This document shows, in pieces, positions 27,781 through 37,478 of a stretch of 64,000 nucleotides of DNA. The stretch spans positions 1,178,001-1,242,000 of the forward strand of contig NZ_JAFBDZ010000001.1 in assembly GCF_016908495.1 (NCBI RefSeq), written 5' to 3'. How positions within the stretch are numbered: position 1 is the first letter of the stretch; each line of letters opens with the position of its first letter. The notes beneath the pieces are model-generated. The model saw nothing but the letters and a program-made list of their open reading frames with translations. It made no database searches and was not told where the DNA came from. This DNA is from Rossellomorea pakistanensis (lineage in GTDB: Bacteria > Bacillota > Bacilli > Bacillales > Bacillaceae_B). The translations under genes and the position numbers were made by a program.

Positions 27781-28887
27781 TTGAGTGAAATGATACATCG
27801 TTCTAAAACCCGTCCTGTTAAAGTCGGTGATTTGACCATCGGTGGTAACAACGAATTAGTCATACAAAGCATGACTACTACCAAAACGCATGATGTGGAA
27901 GCTACGGTTAAAGAAATTCATCGTTTAGAAGAGGCAGGCTGTCAAGTTGTACGTGTAGCTTGTCCAGATGAAAGAGCTGCAAATGCCATTGCAGATATAA
28001 AAAAGCAAATTAATATTCCTTTAGTCGTTGATATTCATTTTGACTATAAACTAGCATTAAAAGCCATTGAAGGCGGCGCAGATAAGATTAGAATCAACCC
28101 TGGTAATATTGGTCGTCGTGAAAAAGTTGAAGCCGTTGTAAAGGCTGCTAAAGAACGCGGTATTCCAATTCGAATTGGGGTAAATGCTGGAAGCCTCGAA
28201 AGAAAAATATTGGAGAAATATGGGTATCCAACGGCAGATGGTATGGTGGAAAGTGCTCTTCACCACATTAAAATACTGGAAGATCTAGACTTTCACGATA
28301 TTATCGTTTCAATGAAAGCGTCAGACGTTAATTTAGCTATTGAAGCCTATACAAAGGCTGCCAAAGCATTTGATTATCCACTACACCTTGGAATTACCGA
28401 ATCTGGTACGCTATTTGCTGGGACCGTTAAAAGTGCTGCAGGTCTTGGAGCGATTCTAAGCCTCGGAATTGGGAATACGCTTAGAATCTCTCTAAGTGCC
28501 GATCCTGTTGAAGAAGTGAAGGTAGCGAGAGAGCTGCTTAAATCTTTTGGCTTGGCATCAAATGCAGCGACCTTAATTTCTTGTCCTACGTGCGGAAGAA
28601 TTGAAATTGACTTAATTAGTATTGCTAATGAGGTTGAGGAGTATATCCAAACCATAAAGGCCCCTATCAAAGTCGCGGTTCTTGGTTGTGCGGTTAACGG
28701 ACCAGGAGAGGCACGTGAAGCAGATATCGGAATTGCCGGTGCTCGTGGAGAAGGACTCCTTTTCCGTAAAGGAAAAACAGTACGTAAGGTACCAGAAGAA
28801 ACCATGGTTGAGGAGTTAAAGAAAGAAATCGATAAAATTGCTGAAGAGTATTACAAAAAACAGGAAGAAGAAAAAGAAAAAGTATAA
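27781..28887 (+). CDS. ispG: 4-hydroxy-3-methylbut-2-enyl diphosphate synthase IspG
   Basis: Iron-sulfur enzyme of the MEP isoprenoid pathway that converts methylerythritol cyclodiphosphate to HMBPP. The 4Fe-4S ligands Cys268, Cys271 and Cys303 with Glu310 are in place (SCPTCGR and [11 protein letters not shown]), and the N-terminal TIM barrel is complete ([12 protein letters not shown]). It starts with TTG, with AAAGGAG about 10 bases upstream, and the N-terminus matches Bacillus IspG. Length is 368 residues. The C-terminal extension is a Lys/Glu-rich tail. Confidence 0.97.
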   Translation: MSEMIHRSKTRPVKVGDLTIGGNNELVIQSMTTTKTHDVEATVKEIHRLEEAGCQVVRVACPDERAANAIADIKKQINIPLVVDIHFDYKLALKAIEGGADKIRINPGNIGRREKVEAVVKAAKERGIPIRIGVNAGSLERKILEKYGYPTADGMVESALHHIKILEDLDFHDIIVSMKASDVNLAIEAYTKAAKAFDYPLHLGITESGTLFAGTVKSAAGLGAILSLGIGNTLRISLSADPVEEVKVARELLKSFGLASNAATLISCPTCGRIEIDLISIANEVEEYIQTIKAPIKVAVLGCAVNGPGEAREADIGIAGARGEGLLFRKGKTVRKVPEETMVEELKKEIDKIAEEYYKKQEEEKEKV

Positions 28888-28891
28888 GGTA

Positions 28892-28925
28892 AAAGAGGTT
28901 GCCATAAAGGCAACCTCTTTATTTA
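28892..28925. terminator. Bidirectional terminator, ispG and yqfX
   Basis: AAAGAGGTTGCC and GGCAACCTCTTT form a perfect 12-bp stem with a 5-base loop followed by ATTTATTT on the plus strand. Confidence 0.8.
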
Positions 28926-28964
28926 TTTCAAATTGCTCCCAAATTTGAAATAAAAGTAAACTTG

Positions 28965-29363
28965 TTAAAAGAATGGCAAGACGAAGATTCCAATGATGAT
29001 GGAAACTACACCTATCCCTATTGCCCATGCACCTAACATTTCCGATCCTCTACGACGTGCAACAAATCCTAGAACAATTCCAGCTGCACCTAAAAGAATT
29101 GGAAGGAAAAACAGAGATAAAATAGAAAGAGCTAATGCTGAATAGCCTAATACTCTTCCTGATGTGTTTGTTTCCTCCGAAGAATCTCGCTCATACTGAT
29201 TGCTTAATCCCATTGGAGTCGTAATTTCAGCAGAAGACTCTTCATGGTATTTATTTTGTACTACATCTAATTCTGGATTTTCAGGATTATCATAATAAAC
29301 ATCAACATCCTGTAGATTTTGATCATGATCAACGCTATTTTGTCCGCGTCTTTCTTCACCCAT
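28965..29363 (-). CDS. yqfX: YqfX-like protein, DUF4190-type membrane protein
   Basis: A 132-residue protein: an acidic, Asn/Glu-rich cytosolic half, then two hydrophobic segments separated by a basic turn (GIVLGFVARRRGSEMLGAWAIG) typical of DUF4190-like proteins. Function unknown. I start at ATG 29363, with GAGGG 8 bases before it; a GTG at 29378 is part of that binding site. It lies between ispG and yqfW as in B. subtilis. Confidence 0.75.
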   Translation of the reverse strand: MGEERRGQNSVDHDQNLQDVDVYYDNPENPELDVVQNKYHEESSAEITTPMGLSNQYERDSSEETNTSGRVLGYSALALSILSLFFLPILLGAAGIVLGFVARRRGSEMLGAWAIGIGVVSIIIGIFVLPFF

Positions 29364-29728
29364 ACGGTAATCCCTCACTTTCTATGCTAAGGAGCATTAT
29401 TATTGTTTGTTAAACATTCCTCTTTTACTTTGCTAATGTTTTCTAAACTTGAGGATGGTTCCTAATTCATCATTTTTTATCGATAGTGGTTATGATAAAC
29501 TTAACATTGCATGCCATGAAATTTTTATTAGAATAGGCTGCTTTTGAAAGATTATTGTTTTTTAAATAAAGCAATGGTCAAATCGCAATTGCTTCTTAGT
29601 CCGACCTTTTCATTCTGGCATCAAGCACTCAAAGCGTTACAGGAACACTGTTTTTATTCTAAAAAGGCAACAAAATTTGCAAAATCCGCCTTAGAAAAAT
29701 GTACACTTATGTAAGGAGAATGATATAG
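29364..29728. other. Intergenic region between yqfX and yqfW
   Basis: About 365 bases without an open frame of note. It contains a possible worn repeat end at 29536-29570 (GGCTGCTTTTGAAAGATTAT, then TTTTTTAAATAAA), similar to the right end of the dispersed repeat. Promoters of the two divergent genes must lie here but none is convincing. Confidence 0.4.
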
Positions 29729-30289
29729 ATGAAACGATTTGGGATTGACATTGATGGAACTGTAACTTGCCCTACATCTCTTGTTCCATATATAAATAAG
29801 GAATTTAATCTAGACCTTACCTTGAACGATATTACAAAATACGAGCTAACAGAAGTACTAGACATCACACCTGAAGTATTTGCTAATTGGTTTAATAAAG
29901 CTGAACCTGAGATCTATAGTCAATCACCGCTTGCAGTAGGTGCAAAAGAAGTCCTAGATCAATGGAAAGAGCAATATGAACTATACTTTATCAGTGCAAG
30001 GCCATCTAATTTATTTGACATTACCAAAAACTGGTTTACTACAAAAGAACTTCTCTATCACCACATAGAACTAATTGGTTCCCATTATAAAGTTGCAACA
30101 GCAAAAAAACATAATGTAGATATATTCTTTGAAGACAAGCATGATAATGCTGTCTCGATCCATGAAGAGTTAGATATTCCCGTTATTTTATTTAATACAC
30201 CCTATAACCAAGATCCTGTTCCAAAAGGAGTTATACGGGTTAATGATTGGTTTGAAGCACAAAGTTGGGTCGAGCATTGGGGAAAATAA
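29729..30289 (+). CDS. yqfW: HAD-family putative nucleotidase YqfW
   Basis: A 186-residue HAD phosphatase. Motif I is GIDIDGTVTCP at residues 5-15, where the first Asp is the nucleophile, motif II is FISARPS, and motif IV is DIFFEDKHDNA. The compact form without a large cap fits the 5'-nucleotidase (NT5C-like) group. The substrate is unknown. AAGGAG lies ahead of the ATG. Confidence 0.85.
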   Translation: MKRFGIDIDGTVTCPTSLVPYINKEFNLDLTLNDITKYELTEVLDITPEVFANWFNKAEPEIYSQSPLAVGAKEVLDQWKEQYELYFISARPSNLFDITKNWFTTKELLYHHIELIGSHYKVATAKKHNVDIFFEDKHDNAVSIHEELDIPVILFNTPYNQDPVPKGVIRVNDWFEAQSWVEHWGK

Positions 30290-30293
30290 GAAA

Positions 30294-30341
30294 AAGAGTC
30301 CATTACCTGTATTAAATAGGCCTGGACTCTTCTTTTTTTAG
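30294..30341. terminator. Bidirectional terminator between yqfW and zur
   Basis: AAGAGTCC and GGACTCTT pair around a loop of about 20 bases, with TTCTTTTTTT on the plus side and TTTTTC on the minus side. Confidence 0.7.
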
Positions 30342-30353
30342 TTTAAAGATCTT

Positions 30354-30764
30354 CTATACACATTCTGGACATCTTCCGTAGATTTCAAATTTATGGCCTG
30401 AAACATCATACCCTTTTAAATTTTCGTTTAATGCTTCCATTGGACAAGTATGAATTTCTTTCGTTTTTCCACAATCCATACAAATAAAATGGTGATGATG
30501 TTGATGACTTGAACATGTGAAACGGAAATGTCTTTCCCCTGAAAGTTCTGTCTCCTCAAGAATTTCAAGCTCTACAAACAAGGAAAGATTTCGGTAAATG
30601 GTATCAAAACTTAAGCCCGGATAATCACTTTTCATATGCTCTAATACATCCTTAGCCGTCAAATATTTGTTCGAGGTTGAAAACAACTCAAGCATCTGCT
30701 CTCTTTTTCCTGTTTGCTTATAGCCTTTATCTTTCATTAATAATATCGCTTCATTTAGGTTCAT
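30354..30764 (-). CDS. zur: Zinc uptake repressor Zur (Fur family)
   Basis: Fur-family regulator of 136 residues: winged helix at 1-80, then the dimerisation domain with a His-rich [13 protein letters not shown] stretch. The structural zinc site uses Cys95, Cys98, Cys132 and Cys135. Zur represses zinc importers when zinc is plentiful. Its start overlaps znuB by four bases (ATGA), making it the third gene of a znuC-znuB-zur operon, and the upstream operator fits autoregulation. Confidence 0.93.
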   Translation of the reverse strand: MNLNEAILLMKDKGYKQTGKREQMLELFSTSNKYLTAKDVLEHMKSDYPGLSFDTIYRNLSLFVELEILEETELSGERHFRFTCSSHQHHHHFICMDCGKTKEIHTCPMEALNENLKGYDVSGHKFEIYGRCPECV

Positions 30765-31624
30765 ATCCTCACCTCATTTCGTTTCACATCAAAATTCGTT
30801 GAAACCTTTTTATAAACAATGGATAGAAGTAGTATGATAATGGCAGAGACAACAATCGTACCGCCTGGTGCTAAGTCTAAATAATAAGCAGATATAAGTC
30901 CAATTATAACGGACAGCTCTCCGAATAAGACTGAAAATCCAATTGTTTGCTTAAACCCTCTTGAAATCCGAATGCTTGCAGCAACCGGGAGTGTCATTAG
31001 AGATGATACAAGAAGAATGCCTACTACCCTCATAGAAGCTGCTATGACGAGTGCCACCATGACCATAAAAATGAAATGAATCATTTTAGCCGATATTCCA
31101 GATGCCTTTGCATATTCCTCGTCAAAAGATAATAAAAATAATTCCTTATATAAAATAATAATAAGGCTAATGACTAAAATACTTACTAAAATAATAACAT
31201 AGAGATCCGCACGACTTACAGCAGATACGCTTCCAAATAAATAGCTAAATAAGTCCGTATTGAAACCATCTGCTAGTGAAATGAATATCGCACCAATTCC
31301 AATTCCTCCCGAAAGAATAATTGGAATCGCAAGCTCTTGATAATGCTTATAAAGGTCTCTCAACCTTTCAATGAATAATGAACCAGCAACGGAAAATGCC
31401 ATTCCAATAAATAATGGATTTAAGCCTGCAAGTCCTGTAAATGTTTTACTTAAGAATAAGCTAACAGCTATTCCAGACAATGTAACATGACTAAGAGCAT
31501 CAGCGATTAGTGAAAGTCTCCTAACAACAATAAAAGCTCCAATCAAAGGGGCGATAACTCCTATTAATAGTCCTGTTAAAAACGCATTTTGTAAAAACTC
31601 ATATTGTAAAATTGCCTGTATCAT
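30761..31624 (-). CDS. znuB: Zinc ABC transporter permease ZnuB
   Basis: Membrane permease of the ABC-3 family, 287 residues with eight to nine hydrophobic segments and the family motif [18 protein letters not shown] near residue 40 and [17 protein letters not shown] later. Next to zur, the metal is very likely zinc. It overlaps znuC and zur by four bases each. No zinc-binding lipoprotein gene (znuA) is in the window, so the receptor must be encoded elsewhere. Confidence 0.9.
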   Translation of the reverse strand: MIQAILQYEFLQNAFLTGLLIGVIAPLIGAFIVVRRLSLIADALSHVTLSGIAVSLFLSKTFTGLAGLNPLFIGMAFSVAGSLFIERLRDLYKHYQELAIPIILSGGIGIGAIFISLADGFNTDLFSYLFGSVSAVSRADLYVIILVSILVISLIIILYKELFLLSFDEEYAKASGISAKMIHFIFMVMVALVIAASMRVVGILLVSSLMTLPVAASIRISRGFKQTIGFSVLFGELSVIIGLISAYYLDLAPGGTIVVSAIIILLLSIVYKKVSTNFDVKRNEVRI

Positions 31625-32406
31625 TTTTTCACCTCATTATGATCATGATCATGCTCATGGCTTAATAAATGAACATCATGGCCATAAAAACTAGAAAGTT
31701 CATCACCTTGGAACTTTTCGAATTCTTCGGTTTTCCCGTGAAAATGCATGTGTTTATTTAAACATGCAACATGTGATACTTTATTAGATATTGTTCCAAT
31801 GTCGTGTGTGACAAGAAGTAAAGTAATCCCCATTTCTTTATTTAGATGATCAAGCATATCATAAAACGCTTGCACATTTTGACTATCTACTCCAACTGTA
31901 GGTTCATCTAAGATGAGAATATCAGGCTTACTAACAAGCGCTCGTGCAATAAAGACTCTTTGTTGCTGTCCTCCTGATAGTTCACCGATATTTCTTCCAG
32001 AGAACTTAGTCATCCCAACTGAACGGATAGCATCATCTATTTCCTTTTTTCTTTTACGACCTATTGATTTAAATAGACCGACTTTTTTTGTTAGCCCACT
32101 AGAAACGACTTCATAAACAGTAGCAGGAAATCCTGTATTAAAAGAATTGGCTTTTTGAGAAACATATCCAATTCTATCCCAATCCTTAAATTTCACTTGA
32201 GATTCTCCAAATAAAGAAATCTTTCCTTCTTTTGGTTTTAATAAACCCAAAATAATTTTTAATAATGTTGATTTCCCCGAACCATTAGGTCCCACAATCC
32301 CTAAAAAAGCTCCTTTTGGAACGGATAAATCTATATCCTTTAATACAAGCTCTCGATCATAGCGAAAACTAACATTTTGTATATCAATAATGGGATTATT
32401 TAACAT
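31621..32406 (-). CDS. znuC: Zinc ABC transporter ATP-binding protein ZnuC
   Basis: ABC ATPase of 261 residues: Walker A GPNGSGKSTLLK, signature LSGGQQQR, Walker B ILILDEPTVGVD and switch histidine in LLLVTHDIG. The C-terminus is His/Asp rich (LLSHEHDHDHNEV), as often in zinc importers. First gene of the znuC-znuB-zur operon, preceded by a Zur-like operator. Confidence 0.92.
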   Translation of the reverse strand: MLNNPIIDIQNVSFRYDRELVLKDIDLSVPKGAFLGIVGPNGSGKSTLLKIILGLLKPKEGKISLFGESQVKFKDWDRIGYVSQKANSFNTGFPATVYEVVSSGLTKKVGLFKSIGRKRKKEIDDAIRSVGMTKFSGRNIGELSGGQQQRVFIARALVSKPDILILDEPTVGVDSQNVQAFYDMLDHLNKEMGITLLLVTHDIGTISNKVSHVACLNKHMHFHGKTEEFEKFQGDELSSFYGHDVHLLSHEHDHDHNEVKK

Positions 32407-32422
32407 AATATTCCCCTTCCTC

Positions 32423-32443
32423 TTTTAAGAATGATTCCGATTT
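32423..32443 (-). promoter_or_regulatory. Candidate Zur operator before znuC
   Basis: On the minus strand AAATCGGAATCATTCTTAAA lies about 16 bases before the start of znuC. One half-site (AAATCGGAAT) matches nine of ten bases of the Bacillus Zur consensus (AAATCGTAAT, then ATTACGATTT); the other half is poor. It makes sense because the operon encodes zur itself. Confidence 0.55.
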
Positions 32444-32773
32444 AAACCTATAGGAAGTATACAATATGACTTTTTTTATGTAAAGTAACTGATTCAGTAG
32501 AATATTCCCTTATTTGATAGCATCTTTATTAAATGGCCAATTGGAAACTCCCCTTTTGTTACTTGAGTACTCATGATCGTAATAAAATGCAATAGGGGCC
32601 AATACCAAAAGTAATCTAAATAAACCGATAAAGGATATAAGCGTACTTTCTCTTATGAATTCGATTAGCCTTATGTTCTCCAATACTCAAAAGAAGATCA
32701 AATTTATTTTCAAGAAAAAACTGTCACATCAAACTTGTCCCTGGCATATGTATCTTTTGAGGAGTGATGGACG
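32444..32773. other. Intergenic region before yqfT
   Basis: About 330 bases upstream of znuC and yqfT. No open frame, repeat or hairpin of note is visible. In B. subtilis another gene (yqfU) lies nearby as I recall; no trace of it was seen. Confidence 0.4.
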
Positions 32774-33028
32774 ATGAAGTTATTACAAAATGTGATCAAT
32801 CATAAAATTAACAAAATTACAGCGGATGAATTATTAAATTACGCAGATCAGTATGGGGTACAGCTTAGTGCAGAAAATGCCAAAAAAATTGCTGCCCATT
32901 TAAGAGGTAAAAATATTAATGTGTTTGATGATCGCGAACGAAGCCAATTAGTAAAAGAAATTGCCAAAATTGCCGGTACAAAAACAGCAAAAGAGGTAAA
33001 CAACCTCTTCATACAATTCACAAAATAA
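32774..33028 (+). CDS. yqfT: DUF2624 protein YqfT
   Basis: An 84-residue helical, soluble protein (INHKINKITADELLNYADQY, EIAKIAGTKTAKEVNNLFIQ) matching the DUF2624 family restricted to Bacillales. Function unknown. AGGAG lies 9 bases before the ATG. It converges with nfo over a strong hairpin. Confidence 0.82.
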   Translation: MKLLQNVINHKINKITADELLNYADQYGVQLSAENAKKIAAHLRGKNINVFDDRERSQLVKEIAKIAGTKTAKEVNNLFIQFTK

Positions 33029-33032
33029 GAAT

Positions 33033-33066
33033 GGGATGACATGAAGAGCAGGCTTCATGTCATCCC
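33033..33066. terminator. 14-bp hairpin between yqfT and nfo
   Basis: GGGATGACATGAAG and CTTCATGTCATCCC are perfectly paired with a six-base loop between two convergent genes. Neither side has a proper T-run, so it is perhaps a 3'-end stabiliser or a weak terminator. Confidence 0.5.
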
Positions 33067-33072
33067 CAAATC

Positions 33073-33966
33073 TTAAGCTTCTTTTATTTTTTCTAAGATA
33101 TCCCCGTCCCATTCTTGATTACGAAGCATATTTATTTCATGCTTATATGGTGGTTTTTTATTTTTTTTGTCTTCTCCAACATAAGGAGTTTCTAATATTT
33201 TTGGAATCTCCTGTAATTGCGGATGGTGAATAATATTATTTAATGCTTTAAACCCAATATGGCCAAAGCCAATATTTTCATGTCTATCTTTTCTAGCACC
33301 GCGTTCGTTTTTGCTATCATTTAAGTGTAATACCTTTAGTCGCTCTAAACCAATAATTCGATCAAATTCATCTAAGACGCCATCAAAGTCCTCAACAATA
33401 TCATAGCCTGCATCATGGGTATGACATGTATCAAAACAAATGGATAGCTTTTCATTGTGGGTTACACCTTCAATGATCTGGGCAAGTTCTTCAAATGATC
33501 TACCGCATTCCGACCCTTTCCCCGCCATCGTTTCGAGAGCAATCTGCACTTCTTGTTGTGAGGTTAGAACTTCATTCAAGCCTTCAATAATTTTATTAAT
33601 TCCAGCTTCTGCCCCTGCTCCCACATGTGCCCCGGGATGCAGAACAATTTGTCTTGCCCCGAGTGCATGAGTTCGCTCAATTTCTGATTGAAGAAAGTTC
33701 ACCCCAAGCTCAAATGTGGCTGGATTTTGAGTATTTCCGATATTAATAATGTATGGGGCATGAACTACAATTTCATTAATACCATGCTCTTTCATATGTG
33801 CTACTCCAGCTTCAATATTCAAATCCTCAATTTTTTTTCGACGTGTATTTTGAGGGGCACCGGTGTAAATCATAAATGTATTTGCACCATAGGAAACTGC
33901 TTCCTCACTAGAAGCAAGCAACATCTTCTTACCACTCATAGACACGTGAGATCCTATTTTTAACAT
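33073..33966 (-). CDS. nfo: Endonuclease IV (Nfo)
   Basis: AP endonuclease of base excision repair, used in Bacillus spores and vegetative cells. The 297-residue TIM barrel has the metal-binding motifs [30 protein letters not shown] and [21 protein letters not shown] in order. I start at ATG 33966, with GGGAG 8 bases before it, giving [13 protein letters not shown] as in B. subtilis; the ATG at 33975 would add three residues. Confidence 0.97.
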   Translation of the reverse strand: MLKIGSHVSMSGKKMLLASSEEAVSYGANTFMIYTGAPQNTRRKKIEDLNIEAGVAHMKEHGINEIVVHAPYIINIGNTQNPATFELGVNFLQSEIERTHALGARQIVLHPGAHVGAGAEAGINKIIEGLNEVLTSQQEVQIALETMAGKGSECGRSFEELAQIIEGVTHNEKLSICFDTCHTHDAGYDIVEDFDGVLDEFDRIIGLERLKVLHLNDSKNERGARKDRHENIGFGHIGFKALNNIIHHPQLQEIPKILETPYVGEDKKNKKPPYKHEINMLRNQEWDGDILEKIKEA

Positions 33967-34028
33967 AACATCCACTCCCTTGCCTTACCATTTTAAATCA
34001 AAATAACCGTTATAATCACGTAAATTGC

Positions 34029-35336
34029 TTATTTCCGTTTATTTTGAATTCTTCTTTCACGCTTTTTAATCTTATCCATTTCCCACTTCATTTTACGTTT
34101 ATATCCCGGCTTTACTTTTTTCGGTTTTCTCACAAGCGATTTGGCTTTTTTATCAATCTCATTGTCTGTCTTTTGTCTATTTTTGCGTTTATGACGTTCA
34201 TGTAGATCGATCCAATCGCCTTTTTGAAGATCCTTGTGTTCAAAAACAATCCCCATTTTCTCAAGTTGATTTAAAGAATCCTCATCAGCCGCTTCATAAA
34301 TAGTTATCGCAACTCCTGAAGATCCTGCCCGTGCCGTTCTTCCTGTACGATGGACATAAAAGTCAAGATCTGAAGGTATCTCATAATTTATGATATGACT
34401 GACTCCTTCAATATCAATACCTCGGGCAGCTAAGTCCGTTGCCACTATATACTGAAATTCAAGATCTCTAATCTGTTTCATGACTCTTTTACGATCCCTA
34501 GGAGTTAATCCACCATGCAAGCGACCAACCTTCAATCCCTTTTCGAGCAGAGCGTCCGCTACTTCATCTGCTTTAGCCTTTGTATTCGTGAAAACAATTC
34601 CTAAGTAAGGGTTTAGTGATACAAGCATATCATGTAATAAGTCAATTTTCTTACGACTCTTAGTTGGAACAATGTAATGATGGATATTTTTAGCCGATAT
34701 TTGCTCAGGCTCAACATGTGCATATTGAGGGTTTTCCATGTATTTTTTTAGAAAGGGTTTTAATTTTTCAGGAATCGTCGCTGAAAATACAAGCATTTGT
34801 AATTCTTCCGGCATTCTTCCAGCTATTTGATCAACATCCTGAATAAATCCCATATCCAACATAAGGTCTGCTTCATCTACAACCAGTGTGATCGCTGTAT
34901 GAACAAATAATGCTTGTTCATTCACAAGGTCATTAATTCTTCCAGGTGTCCCAATGACTACTTGTGGTTGAACTTTTAATTTTTCAATTGTTCTTTGTTT
35001 ATCTGTCCCACCTATAAAACATCTTGCTGTTATTTCATCATCCGATTCTTTTGCAATTTTCAAGACTTCACCATAGATTTGCTGAGCAAGCTCTCTTGTT
35101 GGAGCTGTAATGACAGCTTGTACTTGATTTGAATTAGGATCAACACGATCTAGGATAGGAAGCAAGTAGGAATGCGTTTTTCCTGTACCCGTTTGTGATT
35201 GTCCAATTGCACTTTTATTCTTCAATATTAAAGGAATCATCTTTTTTTGAATTTCAGTTGGTTCCAAAAATCCTAAATTTTCGATTGCTTTATTGACGAA
35301 TGGCTTAAATTGAAATTGGTTAAATTGAATAGCCAT
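34029..35336 (-). CDS. cshB: DEAD-box RNA helicase CshB
   Basis: ATP-dependent RNA helicase of 435 residues. Q motif with QKKMIPLIL, motif I AIGQSQTGTGKTHS, motif II VVDEADLML, motif III VFSATIP, and motif VI HRTGRTARAG are complete; the C-terminus is Lys/Arg rich (KKVKPGYKRKMKWEMDKIKK). In B. subtilis CshB assists cold adaptation and ribosome biogenesis. I start at ATG 35336 (MAIQFNQFQFK), with AAAGGAGTG just upstream; a longer in-frame start at 35411 has no such site. Confidence 0.94.
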   Translation of the reverse strand: MAIQFNQFQFKPFVNKAIENLGFLEPTEIQKKMIPLILKNKSAIGQSQTGTGKTHSYLLPILDRVDPNSNQVQAVITAPTRELAQQIYGEVLKIAKESDDEITARCFIGGTDKQRTIEKLKVQPQVVIGTPGRINDLVNEQALFVHTAITLVVDEADLMLDMGFIQDVDQIAGRMPEELQMLVFSATIPEKLKPFLKKYMENPQYAHVEPEQISAKNIHHYIVPTKSRKKIDLLHDMLVSLNPYLGIVFTNTKAKADEVADALLEKGLKVGRLHGGLTPRDRKRVMKQIRDLEFQYIVATDLAARGIDIEGVSHIINYEIPSDLDFYVHRTGRTARAGSSGVAITIYEAADEDSLNQLEKMGIVFEHKDLQKGDWIDLHERHKRKNRQKTDNEIDKKAKSLVRKPKKVKPGYKRKMKWEMDKIKKRERRIQNKRK

Positions 35337-35539
35337 TTTGTACACTCCTTTTACATAATCAGAACTTTTCACACACACATAAAAAGCCCATCTTATTATT
35401 ATAATAAACAATTAGTAAAACTTCTAGCATTCTAAAGGTAAGTCGCTTGAAATTCCGCTTTTTTCTTAGTCGTTTTAATCCCTTATGCATATTGTATTAT
35501 GAGAGATTATGGGTGAAATCTAGAAAGGAGGCGGTCAGA

Positions 35540-36190
35540 ATGCGACCAGGAGGACATTCACCTTTCCGACAAGGACCAGGACAAATGGGTGGTAATCCAT
35601 TTGGAATGATGAACAATAGAAGAATTTCGCGGTCTTCCCCATTTGGAACCGGTCAAAATGGATCTGGATTTGGGCCGAGTGCAGGTAAAAGAGGGGGCGG
35701 AATTTTATCAAAGCTTCTCAATAAAGGCGGTTCTTCAAACTTATCCCGTGGACTAACAGGATTTGAAAGAGCTCCACAAGCAGCTGGCGGATCAGCTGTA
35801 CAAAGCCTATTAAAACCAGGCTCACTTAATGGTTTTTTAAATAATACTCAACAAGTATTAAAAACCGCTCAACAAGTGGGACCGATGATCCAACAATATG
35901 GCCCCATGATACAACAGTATGGACCGATGGTGAAAAATTTACCCGCTATGTGGAAACTTTATCGTGGTTTAAAAGATGTTGATAGCGATAATGAAACAGA
36001 AACCAAAGACTCTTCAAAAAACTCTAATGAACACCACCCAGAAAATAATTCATCAGAAGAATCCAATATGAAGAGCGAGTCAAAGAAAAAGAAAAAGAAA
36101 AAGACCAAACGAAAAAGCAGTTCTGATGATTCAACAGTTGAAAAAATAAAAAATAATAAAAGATCATCGACACCTAAACTATATATTTAA
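35540..36190 (+). CDS. yqfQ: YqfQ/VrrA family protein
   Basis: A 216-residue, low-complexity protein: Gly/Phe/Pro/Met-rich first half, then a short tandem (GPMIQQY repeated) near residues 114-130, and a Lys/Ser-rich tail. This is the YqfQ family, which includes the B. anthracis VrrA with its variable repeats. The start at 35540 follows AAAGGAGGCGG; a longer frame from 35447 has no binding site. Function unknown; in B. subtilis I believe yqfQ is sporulation-expressed. It is divergent from cshB. Confidence 0.8.
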   Translation: MRPGGHSPFRQGPGQMGGNPFGMMNNRRISRSSPFGTGQNGSGFGPSAGKRGGGILSKLLNKGGSSNLSRGLTGFERAPQAAGGSAVQSLLKPGSLNGFLNNTQQVLKTAQQVGPMIQQYGPMIQQYGPMVKNLPAMWKLYRGLKDVDSDNETETKDSSKNSNEHHPENNSSEESNMKSESKKKKKKKTKRKSSSDDSTVEKIKNNKRSSTPKLYI

Positions 36191-36216
36191 AGATTAGCGC
36201 ATCATCTTGAAAACAA

Positions 36217-36250
36217 TGAGAGCCTATCACTTTAGTGGTAAGCTCTTTTT
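36217..36250 (+). terminator. Terminator of yqfQ
   Basis: AGAGCCTATCAC pairs with GTGGTAAGCTCT (with one or two non-canonical pairs) and is followed by TTTTT. Confidence 0.65.
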
Positions 36251-36462
36251 GGCTTTACGAATATAGGGAAATATTCTATCCTAAAGATTATTTTTCCTAT
36301 TTCTTTACATCATTATTTTACACTTGTTTAGTTTAAGGTTCAGTATTAACTTTGTTTGGCTTTATACTATATGGTTATTTTATTTTTGTTTTGTTTCCTC
36401 ATCTCCTTTATAATAGCATGTAGGAACTCCGTTTATATTTGTAATAGGAGAGGATTAATTTT

Positions 36463-37428
36463 ATGGATATTTTAAAGATTACCCCGAGAGGCTATTGTTA
36501 TGGAGTCGTTGATGCAATGGTCATAGCTCGTAATGCTGCACTAGATAAATCTCTTCCAAGACCAATTTATATCCTTGGAATGATTGTTCATAACAAGCAT
36601 GTTACCGATGCTTTCGAAGAAGAAGGAATTATTACCCTTGATGGTAGTAATCGTAAAGAAATATTAGCCAAAGTCGATAAAGGAACCGTCATATTCACCG
36701 CCCATGGAGTGAGTCCTGAGGTGAAACAATTAGCAAAAGAGAAAGGGCTTGTTACACTTGATGCTACATGCCCTGACGTGACTAAGACTCATGACCTCAT
36801 TCGCGAAAAAGAAGCTGAGGGATATGATGTGATTTATATTGGAAAAAAAGGTCATCCAGAACCAGAAGGGGCAGTTGGAGTAGCACCTACTATCGTTCAT
36901 CTCGTTGCAAGTGTTGACGACGTAGAAAAATTATCCATCAATAATGAAAAGATTATTGTGACAAATCAAACGACGATGAGCCAGTGGGATGTTGGCGATA
37001 TTATGGAGAAAGTGAAAGAAAAATATCCCCATGTAGAGCTTCACAAAGAAATTTGTCTTGCTACACAAGTTCGACAAGAGGCAGTTGCAGAACAAGCCGG
37101 TGATGCTGATGTTCTCATTGTTGTCGGAGATCCCAAAAGTAATAATTCGAATAGACTTGCTCAAGTTTCAGAAGAAATCGCTGGAACAAAAGCCTACCGG
37201 ATAGCTGATATTTCTGAACTAAAGCTAGAGTGGATCAATGAAGCAAAAATAGTTGCCATAACGGCTGGCGCCTCAACACCGACCCCTATTGTTAAAGAGG
37301 TTGTAAAATTTATTGAGCAGTATGATCCTAATGATGATACGACTTGGACAAGGGAAAAGAAGGTTCCATTAAGTAAAATCCTTCCAAAAGTGAAGAAAAA
37401 ACCTATAAGTGAACCAAATAAAGCATAG
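36463..37428 (+). CDS. ispH: 4-hydroxy-3-methylbut-2-enyl diphosphate reductase IspH
   Basis: Final enzyme of the MEP pathway; reduces HMBPP to IPP and DMAPP with an iron-sulfur cluster. The three cluster cysteines are visible: Cys12 ([11 protein letters not shown]), Cys103 ([10 protein letters not shown]) and Cys198 ([11 protein letters not shown]). At 321 residues the core matches the Bacillus enzyme; the C-terminus has a Lys/Pro-rich tail. It works with IspG at 27781. AGGAG lies upstream of the ATG. Confidence 0.97.
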   Translation: MDILKITPRGYCYGVVDAMVIARNAALDKSLPRPIYILGMIVHNKHVTDAFEEEGIITLDGSNRKEILAKVDKGTVIFTAHGVSPEVKQLAKEKGLVTLDATCPDVTKTHDLIREKEAEGYDVIYIGKKGHPEPEGAVGVAPTIVHLVASVDDVEKLSINNEKIIVTNQTTMSQWDVGDIMEKVKEKYPHVELHKEICLATQVRQEAVAEQAGDADVLIVVGDPKSNNSNRLAQVSEEIAGTKAYRIADISELKLEWINEAKIVAITAGASTPTPIVKEVVKFIEQYDPNDDTTWTREKKVPLSKILPKVKKKPISEPNKA

Positions 37429-37438
37429 GTCTATCAAA

Positions 37439-37474
37439 AAAAGAGGCATTCCCTACAGAACGCCTCTTTTTTTT
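37439..37474. terminator. Terminator between ispH and yqfO
   Basis: AAAGAGGC and GCCTCTTT (with an inner TTC/GAA) pair around a short loop and are followed by TTTTTTT on the plus strand. Confidence 0.75.
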
Positions 37475-37478
37475 GGTA

